Source: Gluconacetobacter johannae | GTDB lineage: Bacteria; Pseudomonadota; Alphaproteobacteria; Acetobacterales; Acetobacteraceae | DNA: 64,000 nt | Assembly: GCF_025994435.1 (NCBI RefSeq) | Contig: NZ_BAQK01000053.1 | Location: 11,330 to 75,329, forward strand | Direction of reading: 5' to 3' | Shown: piece by piece, positions 17,560 to 25,725 of the stretch | How the letters are laid out: the number at the start of each line of letters is the position of its first letter | Numbering within the stretch: the first letter of the stretch is position 1 | Translations under genes and position numbers: made by a program | Notes under the pieces: generated by a model | Told to the model about the DNA's origin: nothing | What the model saw: the letters and a program-made list of their open reading frames with translations, nothing else | Database searches by the model: none

Positions 17560-18453
17560 TTACGCCTGGCGCAGGACGTCCGAAATATCGATCAGGAAAT
17601 CCAGCACGGTGCGGGTACGCAACGGCAGGGTGCGGGGACCGGTATGCACGGCGTAGAAAGGCAGGTCGGGGACCGACCATTCGGGGAACAGATGCACCAG
17701 ATGGCCGGCCGCGATTTCCTCGTGCACCTGGAAGGACGGAAGCAGGCCGATTCCCAGGCCGGCGACCACGGCCTGTAGCACCGCCTCGCTGCTGTTGGCG
17801 CGGAAGGGGCCGCTGGCGGCGACCACGCTTTCCTCGTTATTGCCTTCGAAATGCCAGTCGTGCCGGGTGCCGCCATAGGTATAGGCGATGCAGGGATGGG
17901 CCAGCAGGTCGCGCGGATGGTCCGGCGTGCCGCGCCGCGCCAGGTAGTCGCCCGACGCCACCGCGATGCGCTTGACCGTGCCCAGACGGCGGGCGATCAG
18001 CGACCCTTCGGCAATTTCGCCGACGCGTACCGCCAGGTCCAGCCCTTCCTCGACCAGATCGCCGAAGCCGTCGCGCATGATGAGTTCGACCGACAGGTCC
18101 GGATGCTTGTCCAGCAGTTCGCCCAGCCGGCCCGTCATGTACAGGCCGAACGCCGTGGTCACGCCCAACCGCACCAGGCCCGAGACCGACGCCCGCCGGC
18201 GGCCCAGCGCGGTTTCGGCGGTTTCCAGGATTTCCAGGACTTCGTAGGCGTGGGGCAGCAGGCTGCGCCCGTCCTCGGTCATCATCAGGCTGCGGGTGGT
18301 CCGGGCGAACAGGGTCGCGCCGTAATGGGTCTCGAGCAACGCGATGTGCCGGGAAATCGTCGGCTGGCTGGCCCCGGTTTCACGGGAGACCGCCGAAAAT
18401 GAGCCCGTCGCCGCAACGCGGACGAAACTGTGGAGGGCAGAAAGCAGGTCCAT
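17560..18453 (-). CDS. LysR-family transcriptional regulator
   Basis: The 297-aa product has the LysR winged HTH at the N-terminus (MDLLSALHSFVRVAATGSFS, GASQPTISRHIALLE, LFARTTRSLMMTEDG) and a substrate-binding-type effector domain (VRLGVTTAFGLYMTGRL, VAGLGIGLLPSFQVHEEI). ATG 18453 is chosen over a 28-codon upstream extension because it matches the family's N-terminus. It lies downstream of and on the same strand as an amino-acid ABC transporter, 123 bp away, not divergent from it. The target is unknown. Confidence 0.93.
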   Translation of the reverse strand: MDLLSALHSFVRVAATGSFSAVSRETGASQPTISRHIALLETHYGATLFARTTRSLMMTEDGRSLLPHAYEVLEILETAETALGRRRASVSGLVRLGVTTAFGLYMTGRLGELLDKHPDLSVELIMRDGFGDLVEEGLDLAVRVGEIAEGSLIARRLGTVKRIAVASGDYLARRGTPDHPRDLLAHPCIAYTYGGTRHDWHFEGNNEESVVAASGPFRANSSEAVLQAVVAGLGIGLLPSFQVHEEIAAGHLVHLFPEWSVPDLPFYAVHTGPRTLPLRTRTVLDFLIDISDVLRQA

Positions 18454-18576
18454 GGCACCGATTTTCAGTATTTCACTGAACGCCGTTCTAAACTTTGGGT
18501 CATTTATGCACAATGTAGCATAAAACAGCGCCGACATGTGCCAGACGCATTCGCCACGCGCCGCCGGCCCGGATGA

Positions 18577-20214
18577 TTACGGGTGCCCCCCATGGCCCGG
18601 GCGGCGCTGTCCCGTCACGAACCGGGCCTCGGCCATGCGCGCCAGGCGCACGAAGGGCAGGCCCAGCAGCAGGTAGGCCGCGCCGATCAGCAGGCCGGTG
18701 CCGAAATAATCGTAATAGGTCGAGGACAGCCGGACATAGGTCTGGCTGAGTTCGGTCAGGGTGATGACGCTGACCAGCGACGAATCCTTGAGCAGCGAAA
18801 TGAAATCGTTGGTCATGATCGGGATGACCATCCGCACCGCCTGCGGCACGACGACGAAGCGCAGGGCCTGCATGTGCGTCATGTTCAGGGCCAGCGCGGC
18901 CTCGATCTGCCCGCGCGCGACGGATTGCAGGCCGGCGCGGTAATTCTCGGCCTCGTACGCCGCATAGTTCATGCCCAGCGCCAGCACGCCGGCGACGAAG
19001 GGCGACAGGCGCAGCCCCACGCCCGGCAGGGCGTAGAAGATGAACAGGATCTGGATCAGCAGCGGCGTGCCGCGCACGATTTCGACATACAGCGTCGCAA
19101 GCATGGCCAGCCAGCGCGGCCCGTAGCGCCGCGCCAATGCCAGCGCCAGCCCCAATGCCACCGCCACCACCATCGCGCAGGCCGACACCACCAGGGTCAG
19201 GACCGCCCCGTGCAGCAGCAGCGGCAGGAAGCCGACATAGCGCGCCAGCCGCGCCCGCCATCCCGCACGCGGCGCCGTGGCCTCCATGTAATGCCGCCAG
19301 GCGTCGGGGGCGATGTCGGAGGCGCCCCGATCGCCCGTCAGCTCCGCCATTTCGGGCGTCCATAACTTCCACCGCGCCAGGATCCGGTGCAGTTCGCCGT
19401 CGCGCATCATCGCGTCCAGCGCGCCGTTCACCTGGTCGCGCAGGGCGGTGTTGCCGGTGGCGACGGCGATACCGTAGGAAATGCGCCCGATCGGCCCGCC
19501 CACCAGCTTCAGCTCCGGGTCCGGCGCGCCGTAATAGAGCGAGATGGTGCCGTCCAGCAGCACGGCATCCAGCCGCCCGTTCTTCAGGTCGGTATAGGCG
19601 TTGGTCTCCTCCTCGTACGACCGGATGCGGATGCTGGGATCGGCCTGGAGCATCCTCTCGGCCGTCGTGTCCTTCAGCGTGCCGACGACATGGCCATGCA
19701 GCGCCGCCAGTGTGTCCAGACCCTGCTGGTCGCGCCGGACGGTGATGCGTTCCGACGTCACGTAATAGGGATGGCTGAACGCGACGCCCTGCTCATGCTC
19801 CGGCGTGATCTCGATCCCGTCGATCACCATGTCGTACAGCCCGCGCTGCAGGCCGGGGATCAGCCCGTCCCAATCGTTCTGCACGAACTGGGTCGGCCGG
19901 CCCAGGCGGCGGGCGATGGCCTGGGCGATGTCATATTCATATCCGATCAGGCGCGATTGATCGGCCGGATCGTGGAAGACGAACGGCACGTTCGCCTCGG
20001 CATCCGACGCCCAGCGCAGGGGGGCCGCGCGGGCGGCGCCCGCAAGCCCTGTCACCAGCAGGATGGCCATCAGGCACGCGAAAACCATAAATTTCGGCCC
20101 GAAGACGCGCTTTGCCGGGCACCGGGGCGGAGCGGCCTTGTCGGCCGTGAGGCCCGGAGCGCAGGAAACACGCGTCGGATCGCCGGCAAACCACATCTTC
20201 AGGCCGACATTCAC
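18577..20214 (-). CDS. Polar amino-acid ABC transporter, fused binding protein-permease
   Basis: One polypeptide (545 aa from the GTG) carries a signal sequence (about residues 42-64, FMVFACLMAILLVTGLAGA), a family 3 solute-binding domain (LRWASDAEANVPFVFHD to about residue 290) and a HisM/GlnP-type permease domain with several membrane helices (GAVLTLVVSACAMVVAVALG; EAENYRAGLQSVARGQIEAA matches the ATPase-contact loop). Fused SBP-permeases of this type import polar amino acids. GTG 20214 overlaps the ATPase stop (GTGA), but it puts 40 polar residues before the signal peptide; ATG 20088 (MVFACL) is a credible alternative. It forms an operon with the ATPase gene at 20211-20954. Confidence 0.88.
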   Translation of the reverse strand: MNVGLKMWFAGDPTRVSCAPGLTADKAAPPRCPAKRVFGPKFMVFACLMAILLVTGLAGAARAAPLRWASDAEANVPFVFHDPADQSRLIGYEYDIAQAIARRLGRPTQFVQNDWDGLIPGLQRGLYDMVIDGIEITPEHEQGVAFSHPYYVTSERITVRRDQQGLDTLAALHGHVVGTLKDTTAERMLQADPSIRIRSYEEETNAYTDLKNGRLDAVLLDGTISLYYGAPDPELKLVGGPIGRISYGIAVATGNTALRDQVNGALDAMMRDGELHRILARWKLWTPEMAELTGDRGASDIAPDAWRHYMEATAPRAGWRARLARYVGFLPLLLHGAVLTLVVSACAMVVAVALGLALALARRYGPRWLAMLATLYVEIVRGTPLLIQILFIFYALPGVGLRLSPFVAGVLALGMNYAAYEAENYRAGLQSVARGQIEAALALNMTHMQALRFVVVPQAVRMVIPIMTNDFISLLKDSSLVSVITLTELSQTYVRLSSTYYDYFGTGLLIGAAYLLLGLPFVRLARMAEARFVTGQRRPGHGGHP

Positions 20215-20954
20215 AGGACGGACCTCAGGAAGCGACGGGTTCGCACATCCTGCGGCGATACGTACAGGATGTCGGGGTCGTCGATCTCCACGATCTCGCC
20301 GCCTTCCATGAACACGACGCGGTCCGACGCCGCGCGGGCGAAGCGCATGTCGTGCGTCACCACGATCTGGGTCATGCCGTCCTCGTCCAGCGCCCGCATG
20401 ACGGACAGGACTTCCTCGGCCAGTTCGGGATCGAGGGCCGAGGTCGGTTCGTCGTACAGCATCACGTCCGGGCGCATCGCCAACGCCCGGGCGATGGCGG
20501 CGCGCTGCTGCTGGCCACCCGACAGGGTGTCGGGATAGCGCGCGGCAATGGCCGACAGGCCCACCTTGTCCAGCAGGGCCAGCGCCTCGGCCCGGGCCGT
20601 CTCGGCGGGCAGGCGCTTCACCCGCATGGGCGCCAGCATCACGTTGTCCAGAACGGTGCGGTGGGGAAACAGGTTGAAGGACTGGAACACCATGCCGACA
20701 TGCGCGCGCAGGCGATGGGCCGCGTCCTCGTCCGCGCGGGTCCAGCGGCCGCCGGCGCGGGTGATGGCGACGTCGGCGATCGCGACCGCGCCGCCGTCGG
20801 GGATTTCAAGGAAATTGAGGCAGCGCAGGAAGGTCGATTTCCCGCAGCCCGAAGGCCCGATGATCGACACCAGTTCCCCGCGCGTCACCGACAGCGAAAT
20901 GCCGCGCAGCACCTCGTGCCCGTCGAAGGTCTTGCGTACCTGCTCGGCGCGCAC
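20211..20954 (-). CDS. Polar amino-acid ABC transporter ATP-binding protein
   Basis: The 247-aa product has Walker A GPSGCGKST, Q-loop VFQSFNLFPHRTVLDN, signature LSGGQQQRAAIARALA, Walker B VMLYDEPTSALDPE and H-loop VVTHDM, all typical of the GlnQ/HisP group. It starts with GTG at 20954, only 12 bp beyond the U tract of the aconitase terminator. Either its promoter lies in or upstream of that terminator, or expression depends on read-through. It overlaps the SBP-permease gene by 4 nt. Confidence 0.94.
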   Translation of the reverse strand: MRAEQVRKTFDGHEVLRGISLSVTRGELVSIIGPSGCGKSTFLRCLNFLEIPDGGAVAIADVAITRAGGRWTRADEDAAHRLRAHVGMVFQSFNLFPHRTVLDNVMLAPMRVKRLPAETARAEALALLDKVGLSAIAARYPDTLSGGQQQRAAIARALAMRPDVMLYDEPTSALDPELAEEVLSVMRALDEDGMTQIVVTHDMRFARAASDRVVFMEGGEIVEIDDPDILYVSPQDVRTRRFLRSVL

Positions 20955-20966
20955 GACGGGGTCGGC

Positions 20967-21000
20967 AAAAAACGCCGGCCCGGAATGATCCGGGCCGGCG
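20967..21000 (-). terminator. Intrinsic terminator of acnA
   Basis: On the minus strand, CGCCGGCCCGGA, loop TCAT, TCCGGGCCGGCG, then TTTTTT: a perfect 12-bp stem with a U6 tract, 30 bp downstream of the acnA stop. This is the clearest intrinsic terminator in the window. Confidence 0.93.
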
Positions 21001-21030
21001 CGGTAATCGTCAGACAGAGAAAAAAGCGGC

Positions 21031-23724
21031 TCAGGCAGCTTTGGTCATCCCACGCAAGACGTACTGGAGGATGCCACCATGCCGGTAATACTCGACCTCG
21101 TCCAGCGTATCGACGCGGCAGAGCAGCGGCACCTCTTCCGTCGTGCCGTCGGCGCGGGTGATCGACATCGTCAGCGTCATGCGGGGCGTGATGGCGTCCA
21201 GGCCCTTGATGTCGATGACTTCGTCACCCTTCAGGTTCAGCGTCTTGCGCGTCATGCCGTCCTTGAACAGCAGGGGCAGGACGCCCATGCCGACCAGATT
21301 GGAGCGATGGATGCGCTCGAAGCTTTCGGCGACCACGGCGCGAACGCCCAGCAGCAGGGTGCCCTTCGCCGCCCAGTCGCGCGACGACCCCATGCCGTAT
21401 TCCTTGCCGCCGAAGACGATCAGCGGCACGCCTTCCTGCTTGTACGCCATCGCCACATCGTAGATCGAGCCTTCCTTCCCGTCGGGGAAGTGCTTGGACA
21501 GGCCCCCTTCGGTGCCCGGCAGCATCTCGTTCTTGATGCGGATGTTGGCGAACGTGCCGCGCACCATGATGCGGTCGTTGCCGCGACGCGACCCGTAGGA
21601 GTTGAAGTCCGCCTTGGAAACCTGATGTTCCTTCAGGTAGACGCCCGCGGGCGCGCTTTCCTTGATCGCGCCGGCCGGCGAGATGTGGTCGGTGGTGATG
21701 TTGTCACCCAGCAGCGCCAGGACGCGCGCGCCGACGATGTCGCCCTTCGGCTTTGGCTCCGGCGTGATGTCCTGGAAGTACGGCGGGTCCTGCACGTAGG
21801 TCGAGGTCGGATCCCACTTGTAGGTCTCGGACCCGGTCGCGACCTTCAGGGCCTGCCATTCCTTGGTGCCCTTGCTGATCTGGCTGTAGCGGTTGATGAA
21901 TTCCTCACGCGTGATGGAGGAACCGATCAGGTCCGCGATCTCCTTGTTCGTGGGCCAGATGTCCTTCAGGTACACCGGCTTGCCGTCCTTGGAGGTGCCC
22001 AGCGACACGGTGGTGATGTCCTCGCGCATCGTGCCCAGCAGCGAGTACGCGACCACCAGCGGCGGGCTGGCCAGGTAGTTGGCGCGCACGTTGGGCGAGA
22101 TGCGGCCCTCGAAGTTGCGGTTGCCGGACAGGACCGACACCGCCACCAGCTTGTTGCCCTCGATCGCATCGACGATATGGTCTTCCAGCGGGCCGGAATT
22201 GCCGATGCAGGTCGTGCAGCCATAGCCGACGGTGTTGAAGCCCATCGCGTCGAGTTCTTCCGTCAGGCCGGCGCGGTTCAGGTAGTCGGTCACGACCTGC
22301 GAACCCGGCGCCAGCGACGTCTTCACCCACGGCTTCGGCTTCAGGCCCAGCGCACGGGCCTTCTTCGCGACCAGGCCGGCCGCGATCAGCACCGCCGGGT
22401 TGGACGTGTTGGTGCACGAGGTGATGGCCGCGATCACCACGTCGCCGTGGCCGATCTCGTAATTGGTGCCGGCCACCTTGGCCTTCTTGTGCGCGTCGGC
22501 GGCGGGGACGCCCAGGCTGCCCGTCAGCTCGGTCTCGAAGGCGCTGGTGGCGTTGTTCAACGGCACGCGGTCCTGCGGACGCTTCGGGCCGGCCAGCGAC
22601 GGCACGACGGTCGACAGGTCCAGTTCCAGCGTGTCGGTGAACACCGGCTCGGCCGTCTCGGCGGTGCGGAACATGCCCTGGGCCTTCAGATACTCGGCCG
22701 TCAGCTTGATGCGATGTTCGTCACGGCCGGTCTGGCGCAGATACTCCAGCGTCAGGTCGTCGACGGGGAAGAAGCCGCAAGTCGCGCCGTATTCGGGGGC
22801 CATGTTGGCGATCGTCGCGCGGTCGGCGACCGGCAGGTGATCGAGCGCCGGGCCGAAGAATTCGACGAACTTGCCGACCACGCCCTTCTTCCGCAGCATC
22901 TGCGTGACGGTCAGCACCAGGTCGGTCGCCGTGGCGCCCTCGGGCAGCTTGCCGATCAGCTTGAAGCCGATGACGTCGGGGATCAGCATCGCGATGGGCT
23001 GGCCCAGCATCGCAGCCTCGGCCTCGATGCCGCCCACGCCCCAGCCCAGCACGCCCATGCCGTTCACCATCGTGGTGTGGCTGTCGGTGCCGTACAGGGT
23101 GTCGGGGTAGGCGTAGTCCTTGCCGCCGACCTGCGCGGTCCACACCGCCTGGGCGATGTATTCCAGGTTCACCTGGTGACAGATGCCGGTTCCGGGCGGC
23201 ACGACCGAGAAATTCTCGAACGCTTCCTGGCCCCAGCGCAGGAAGGCGTACCGCTCGCCATTGCGCTCGAACTCGATGGTGACGTTCTTCTGCAGCGCCT
23301 CGGGCGTGCCGGCGACGTCCACCATCACCGAATGGTCGATGACGAGGTTGACGGGAACCAGCGGGTTCACCTTCTGCGGGTCGCCCTTCAGCTTCAGGAT
23401 GCCGTCGCGCATCGCCGCCAGATCGACGACGGCGGGAACGCCGGTGAAATCCTGCATCAGGATGCGCGCGGGCTTGAACGGCACCTCCTGCGTGCTGCAA
23501 CCCTTCGGCAGCCAGGCGGCGATCGCCTTGGCGTCATCGACGCTGTACGAGCGCCCGTCCTCGAAGCGCAGCACGTTTTCCAGCAGCACCTTCAGGCTGA
23601 CCGGAAGACGACTGACATCGCCGATCGTCTTCTCCGCTTCGGGAATCGAGAAATAATGGTACGTCTTGCCGTCTACTTCGAGCGCGCGGCCCGTCTTAAG
23701 TGAATCGTGCCCAACCGACTTCAT
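21031..23724 (-). CDS. acnA: Aconitate hydratase A
   Basis: TCA-cycle enzyme that interconverts citrate and isocitrate with a [4Fe-4S] cluster. The 897 aa match AcnA/IRP-type length. Cluster cysteines are in TSCTNTSNP (about residue 436) and GYGCTTCIGNSGP (about 500); the swivel domain with YGSRRGNDRIMVRGTFANI and KEYGMGSSRDWAAKG is near the C-terminus. ATG 23724 has GGAGG 8-9 nt upstream. Upstream, TTGGATAATC on the minus strand could be a -10 element, without a convincing -35. It is monocistronic with a strong terminator and divergent from ccmA. Confidence 0.98.
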   Translation of the reverse strand: MKSVGHDSLKTGRALEVDGKTYHYFSIPEAEKTIGDVSRLPVSLKVLLENVLRFEDGRSYSVDDAKAIAAWLPKGCSTQEVPFKPARILMQDFTGVPAVVDLAAMRDGILKLKGDPQKVNPLVPVNLVIDHSVMVDVAGTPEALQKNVTIEFERNGERYAFLRWGQEAFENFSVVPPGTGICHQVNLEYIAQAVWTAQVGGKDYAYPDTLYGTDSHTTMVNGMGVLGWGVGGIEAEAAMLGQPIAMLIPDVIGFKLIGKLPEGATATDLVLTVTQMLRKKGVVGKFVEFFGPALDHLPVADRATIANMAPEYGATCGFFPVDDLTLEYLRQTGRDEHRIKLTAEYLKAQGMFRTAETAEPVFTDTLELDLSTVVPSLAGPKRPQDRVPLNNATSAFETELTGSLGVPAADAHKKAKVAGTNYEIGHGDVVIAAITSCTNTSNPAVLIAAGLVAKKARALGLKPKPWVKTSLAPGSQVVTDYLNRAGLTEELDAMGFNTVGYGCTTCIGNSGPLEDHIVDAIEGNKLVAVSVLSGNRNFEGRISPNVRANYLASPPLVVAYSLLGTMREDITTVSLGTSKDGKPVYLKDIWPTNKEIADLIGSSITREEFINRYSQISKGTKEWQALKVATGSETYKWDPTSTYVQDPPYFQDITPEPKPKGDIVGARVLALLGDNITTDHISPAGAIKESAPAGVYLKEHQVSKADFNSYGSRRGNDRIMVRGTFANIRIKNEMLPGTEGGLSKHFPDGKEGSIYDVAMAYKQEGVPLIVFGGKEYGMGSSRDWAAKGTLLLGVRAVVAESFERIHRSNLVGMGVLPLLFKDGMTRKTLNLKGDEVIDIKGLDAITPRMTLTMSITRADGTTEEVPLLCRVDTLDEVEYYRHGGILQYVLRGMTKAA

Positions 23725-23949
23725 TGGTTTTTCCTCCGAGGCGTCAGCAACGGATTATCCAAATTGAAGCACGACATCCACATTCGGATGGCGGTGTGAT
23801 CCACCTGGACAACCGGCTTGATCTCCCAACGGGGGTAGAACATACCCGGACCCGGTTTCGACACAAGCTGGCCCCGGTAACAAGAACGCGGGAACACCCC
23901 GTTCCGTCGCCGGACCGGTTCCGCCGCGAACGATCCGAGGAGCATCGTC

Positions 23950-24627
23950 ATCTCTGCCTTTCCCCCCCTGGCCCGCCCGCTGCTGGACGTTGAAAATATC
24001 TCCGTTTTCCGCGGGGAGCGGCTGGTGCTCGACGGAGTCGGGCTGGCGCTGGACGCCGGTGACGCGCTGCTGCTGACCGGGCCGAACGGCGCCGGAAAAT
24101 CGACCTTGCTGCGCGTCCTGGCAGGACTGCGTAAACCGGAAGGCGGCCATGTGCTGTGGGCAGGGATCGACGCCCTGGCCGACCGCACGGCCCACGCCGG
24201 CCGCGTCGCCTACCTGGGCCACCAGGACGCGCTGAAGGCGGGGCTGACCCTGCGGGAAAACCTGTTGCTGGCGGCCCGCGCGGCCGGGTCCGATCCGGAT
24301 GAGGCCATGGCGGCTCTGGACCTTTCGGGACTGGCCGACCTGCCGGCCCGGATGCTGTCGGCGGGGCAGAAACGCCGCGCGGCGCTGGCGCGGGTGATGC
24401 TGGCGCGGGCGCCGCTATGGCTGCTGGACGAACCCAGCCTGGGGCTGGACAGCCGCGCGATCGGGCTGCTGGAGGGGCTGTTTCGCACCCATCGTGACAC
24501 TGGCGGAATCGTGATCGCAACCACCCACGTTCCTCTGCCGCTGGCGCACCCGAAATCGCTGGTCCTGCCCGATCCGAACGACGCGGCCCGCGACGATGCG
24601 CGCACAAGCCTGGACGATGCGACATGA
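23950..24627 (+). CDS. ccmA: Heme exporter ATP-binding protein CcmA (no canonical start codon)
   Basis: ATPase of the CcmABCD system for cytochrome c maturation. Motifs are Walker A GPNGAGKST, signature LSAGQKRRAALARVMLA, Walker B LWLLDEPSLGLD and H-loop ATTHVP. The conserved N-terminal strand (RPLLDVENISVFRGERLVLDG) lies upstream of the first ATG/GTG/TTG in this frame, GTG 24025. No canonical start exists between the in-frame TAA at 23878 and 24025. ATC at 23950 stands 7 nt after GAGGAG and would give ISAFPPLARPLLDV, 225 aa. I use that start with caution; the GTG start would remove beta-1. It overlaps ccmB by 4 nt. Confidence 0.85.
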   Translation: MSAFPPLARPLLDVENISVFRGERLVLDGVGLALDAGDALLLTGPNGAGKSTLLRVLAGLRKPEGGHVLWAGIDALADRTAHAGRVAYLGHQDALKAGLTLRENLLLAARAAGSDPDEAMAALDLSGLADLPARMLSAGQKRRAALARVMLARAPLWLLDEPSLGLDSRAIGLLEGLFRTHRDTGGIVIATTHVPLPLAHPKSLVLPDPNDAARDDARTSLDDAT

Positions 24628-25304
24628 GCCCGCAGATCCCCGCCCTGATCCTGGCGGTCGTGGGCCGCGACCTGCGGCTGGCCGTCCGGCACGGGGCGGA
24701 CACGCTGGGCGCCGTGCTGTTCTTCGTCCTGGCGGGCGCGCTGTTTCCGCTGGCGCTCGGCCCGTCGCCCGACCTGCTGCGCCGGATGGCGCCGGGCATC
24801 GTCTGGGTCTGCGCCCTGCTGGCCGCCCTGCTGCCGCTGGACCGCCTGTTCGGATCGGAACTGGAGGACGGATCGCTGGACCAGTTGATGCTGACCGGCC
24901 TGCCGCCCGCGCTGGTGGCGCTGGCCAAGATGGCGGCGCACTGGCTGACCACGGGCCTGCCGCTGCTGTTCGCGGCGGGGCCGCTGGCGATCATGCTGGG
25001 ACTGCCCGTGCCCGTGCTGCCGGTGCTGCTGGCCGGGCTGCTGCTGGGCACGCTGGTGCTGTCGCTGATCGGCGGCATGGCGGCGTCGGTCGTGCTGGGG
25101 GCGCGGCGCGGCGGGGTGCTGCTGCCGCTGCTGGTCCTGCCGCTGGCCACCCCGGCCCTGATCTTCGGCGCCGCGGCGCTGGACGCGGCGCAGACCGGCC
25201 TGCCCTGGCAGCCGGACCTGGAACTGCTGGGCGCGTTCCTCGCCGCCGCACTGCCGCTGTGCCCGCTGGCGGCGGGGGCGGGGTTGCGCGCGGCGGTGGA
25301 GTAG
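24624..25304 (+). CDS. ccmB: Heme exporter membrane protein CcmB
   Basis: Integral membrane subunit paired with CcmA in cytochrome c biogenesis. The 226 aa contain about six membrane helices (for example LGAVLFFVLAGALFPLAL, MAPGIVWVCALLAALLPL, LLPLLVLPLATPALIFGA). The family motif around LFGSELEDGSLDQLMLTGLP is present. It is translationally coupled to ccmA through ATGA. No ccmC follows; the next gene is convergent. Confidence 0.95.
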   Translation: MSPQIPALILAVVGRDLRLAVRHGADTLGAVLFFVLAGALFPLALGPSPDLLRRMAPGIVWVCALLAALLPLDRLFGSELEDGSLDQLMLTGLPPALVALAKMAAHWLTTGLPLLFAAGPLAIMLGLPVPVLPVLLAGLLLGTLVLSLIGGMAASVVLGARRGGVLLPLLVLPLATPALIFGAAALDAAQTGLPWQPDLELLGAFLAAALPLCPLAAGAGLRAAVE

Positions 25305-25308
25305 CTTC

Positions 25309-25332
25309 TGCCGGGTTCGAACAGAGCCCGAC
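25309..25332. repeat. Intergenic palindrome, family member 5
   Basis: Read on the minus strand, GTCGGGCTCTGTTCGAACCC differs from the copy at 47522-47541 (GTCGGGCTCCGCCCGAACCC) at three positions. It lies between the convergent ccmB and CopC-like genes. The stem is weaker than in other copies. Confidence 0.6.
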
Positions 25333-25337
25333 TTTAA

Positions 25338-25724
25338 TCAGGGCGCCACGGAGAACGGCAGGTCGCCCTCCGTCATCCGCCCGTCCCGCTCCCAGACCTG
25401 CCAGTGCAGCTTGTACGATCCGGGGGTGACCGGGGCGGTGGTCGAAATCGCATGGTCGTCGGTGGGCGGGGGCACCATCATCAGCATGGGCGCGCCGGAC
25501 GGCCCGGTCAGCATCATGCGCGACCGCACGGGATCGAGCGCCGCGTCGAAATGCAATGACACGGCAAGGGTCCCGGCGGCGACGACGGAGCCCGCCGCGG
25601 GCGTCGCGGACAGCAGATGCGCCCGCGCCGAGGCCGAGATGGGCGCCAGCAGGACGGGCAGCACCACCAGCAGGGCCGGAAGCCGCCCGGACCGTACCCT
25701 GCCGGACCGCGCGACCCCCGCCAT
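25338..25724 (-). CDS. CopC-domain periplasmic protein
   Basis: The 128-aa product has a signal peptide (LPALLVVLPVLLAPISASARA) whose predicted cleavage leaves histidine as residue 1 of the mature chain (HLLSATPAAGSVV), as in CopC/YobA copper proteins where His1 is a Cu(II) ligand. The beta-sandwich continues with SLHFDAALDPVRSRMML. The C-terminal DGH motif of CopC that supplies another Cu ligand reads DGRMTEGDLPFSV here, with Arg for His, so classical Cu(II) binding may be altered. It starts 1 nt after the decarboxylase stop, so the two form an operon. Confidence 0.82.
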   Translation of the reverse strand: MAGVARSGRVRSGRLPALLVVLPVLLAPISASARAHLLSATPAAGSVVAAGTLAVSLHFDAALDPVRSRMMLTGPSGAPMLMMVPPPTDDHAISTTAPVTPGSYKLHWQVWERDGRMTEGDLPFSVAP

Positions 25725-25725
25725 G

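Noticed and set aside
15458..17680. Minus-strand frame of 740 codons opposite the Clp-like cluster
   Set aside because: The plus strand carries clear AAA+ motifs, membrane helices and an ATGA coupling; the opposite frame has none.
21079..23703. Plus-strand frame of 874 codons opposite acnA
   Set aside because: Shadow of aconitase, which has all its catalytic motifs on the minus strand.
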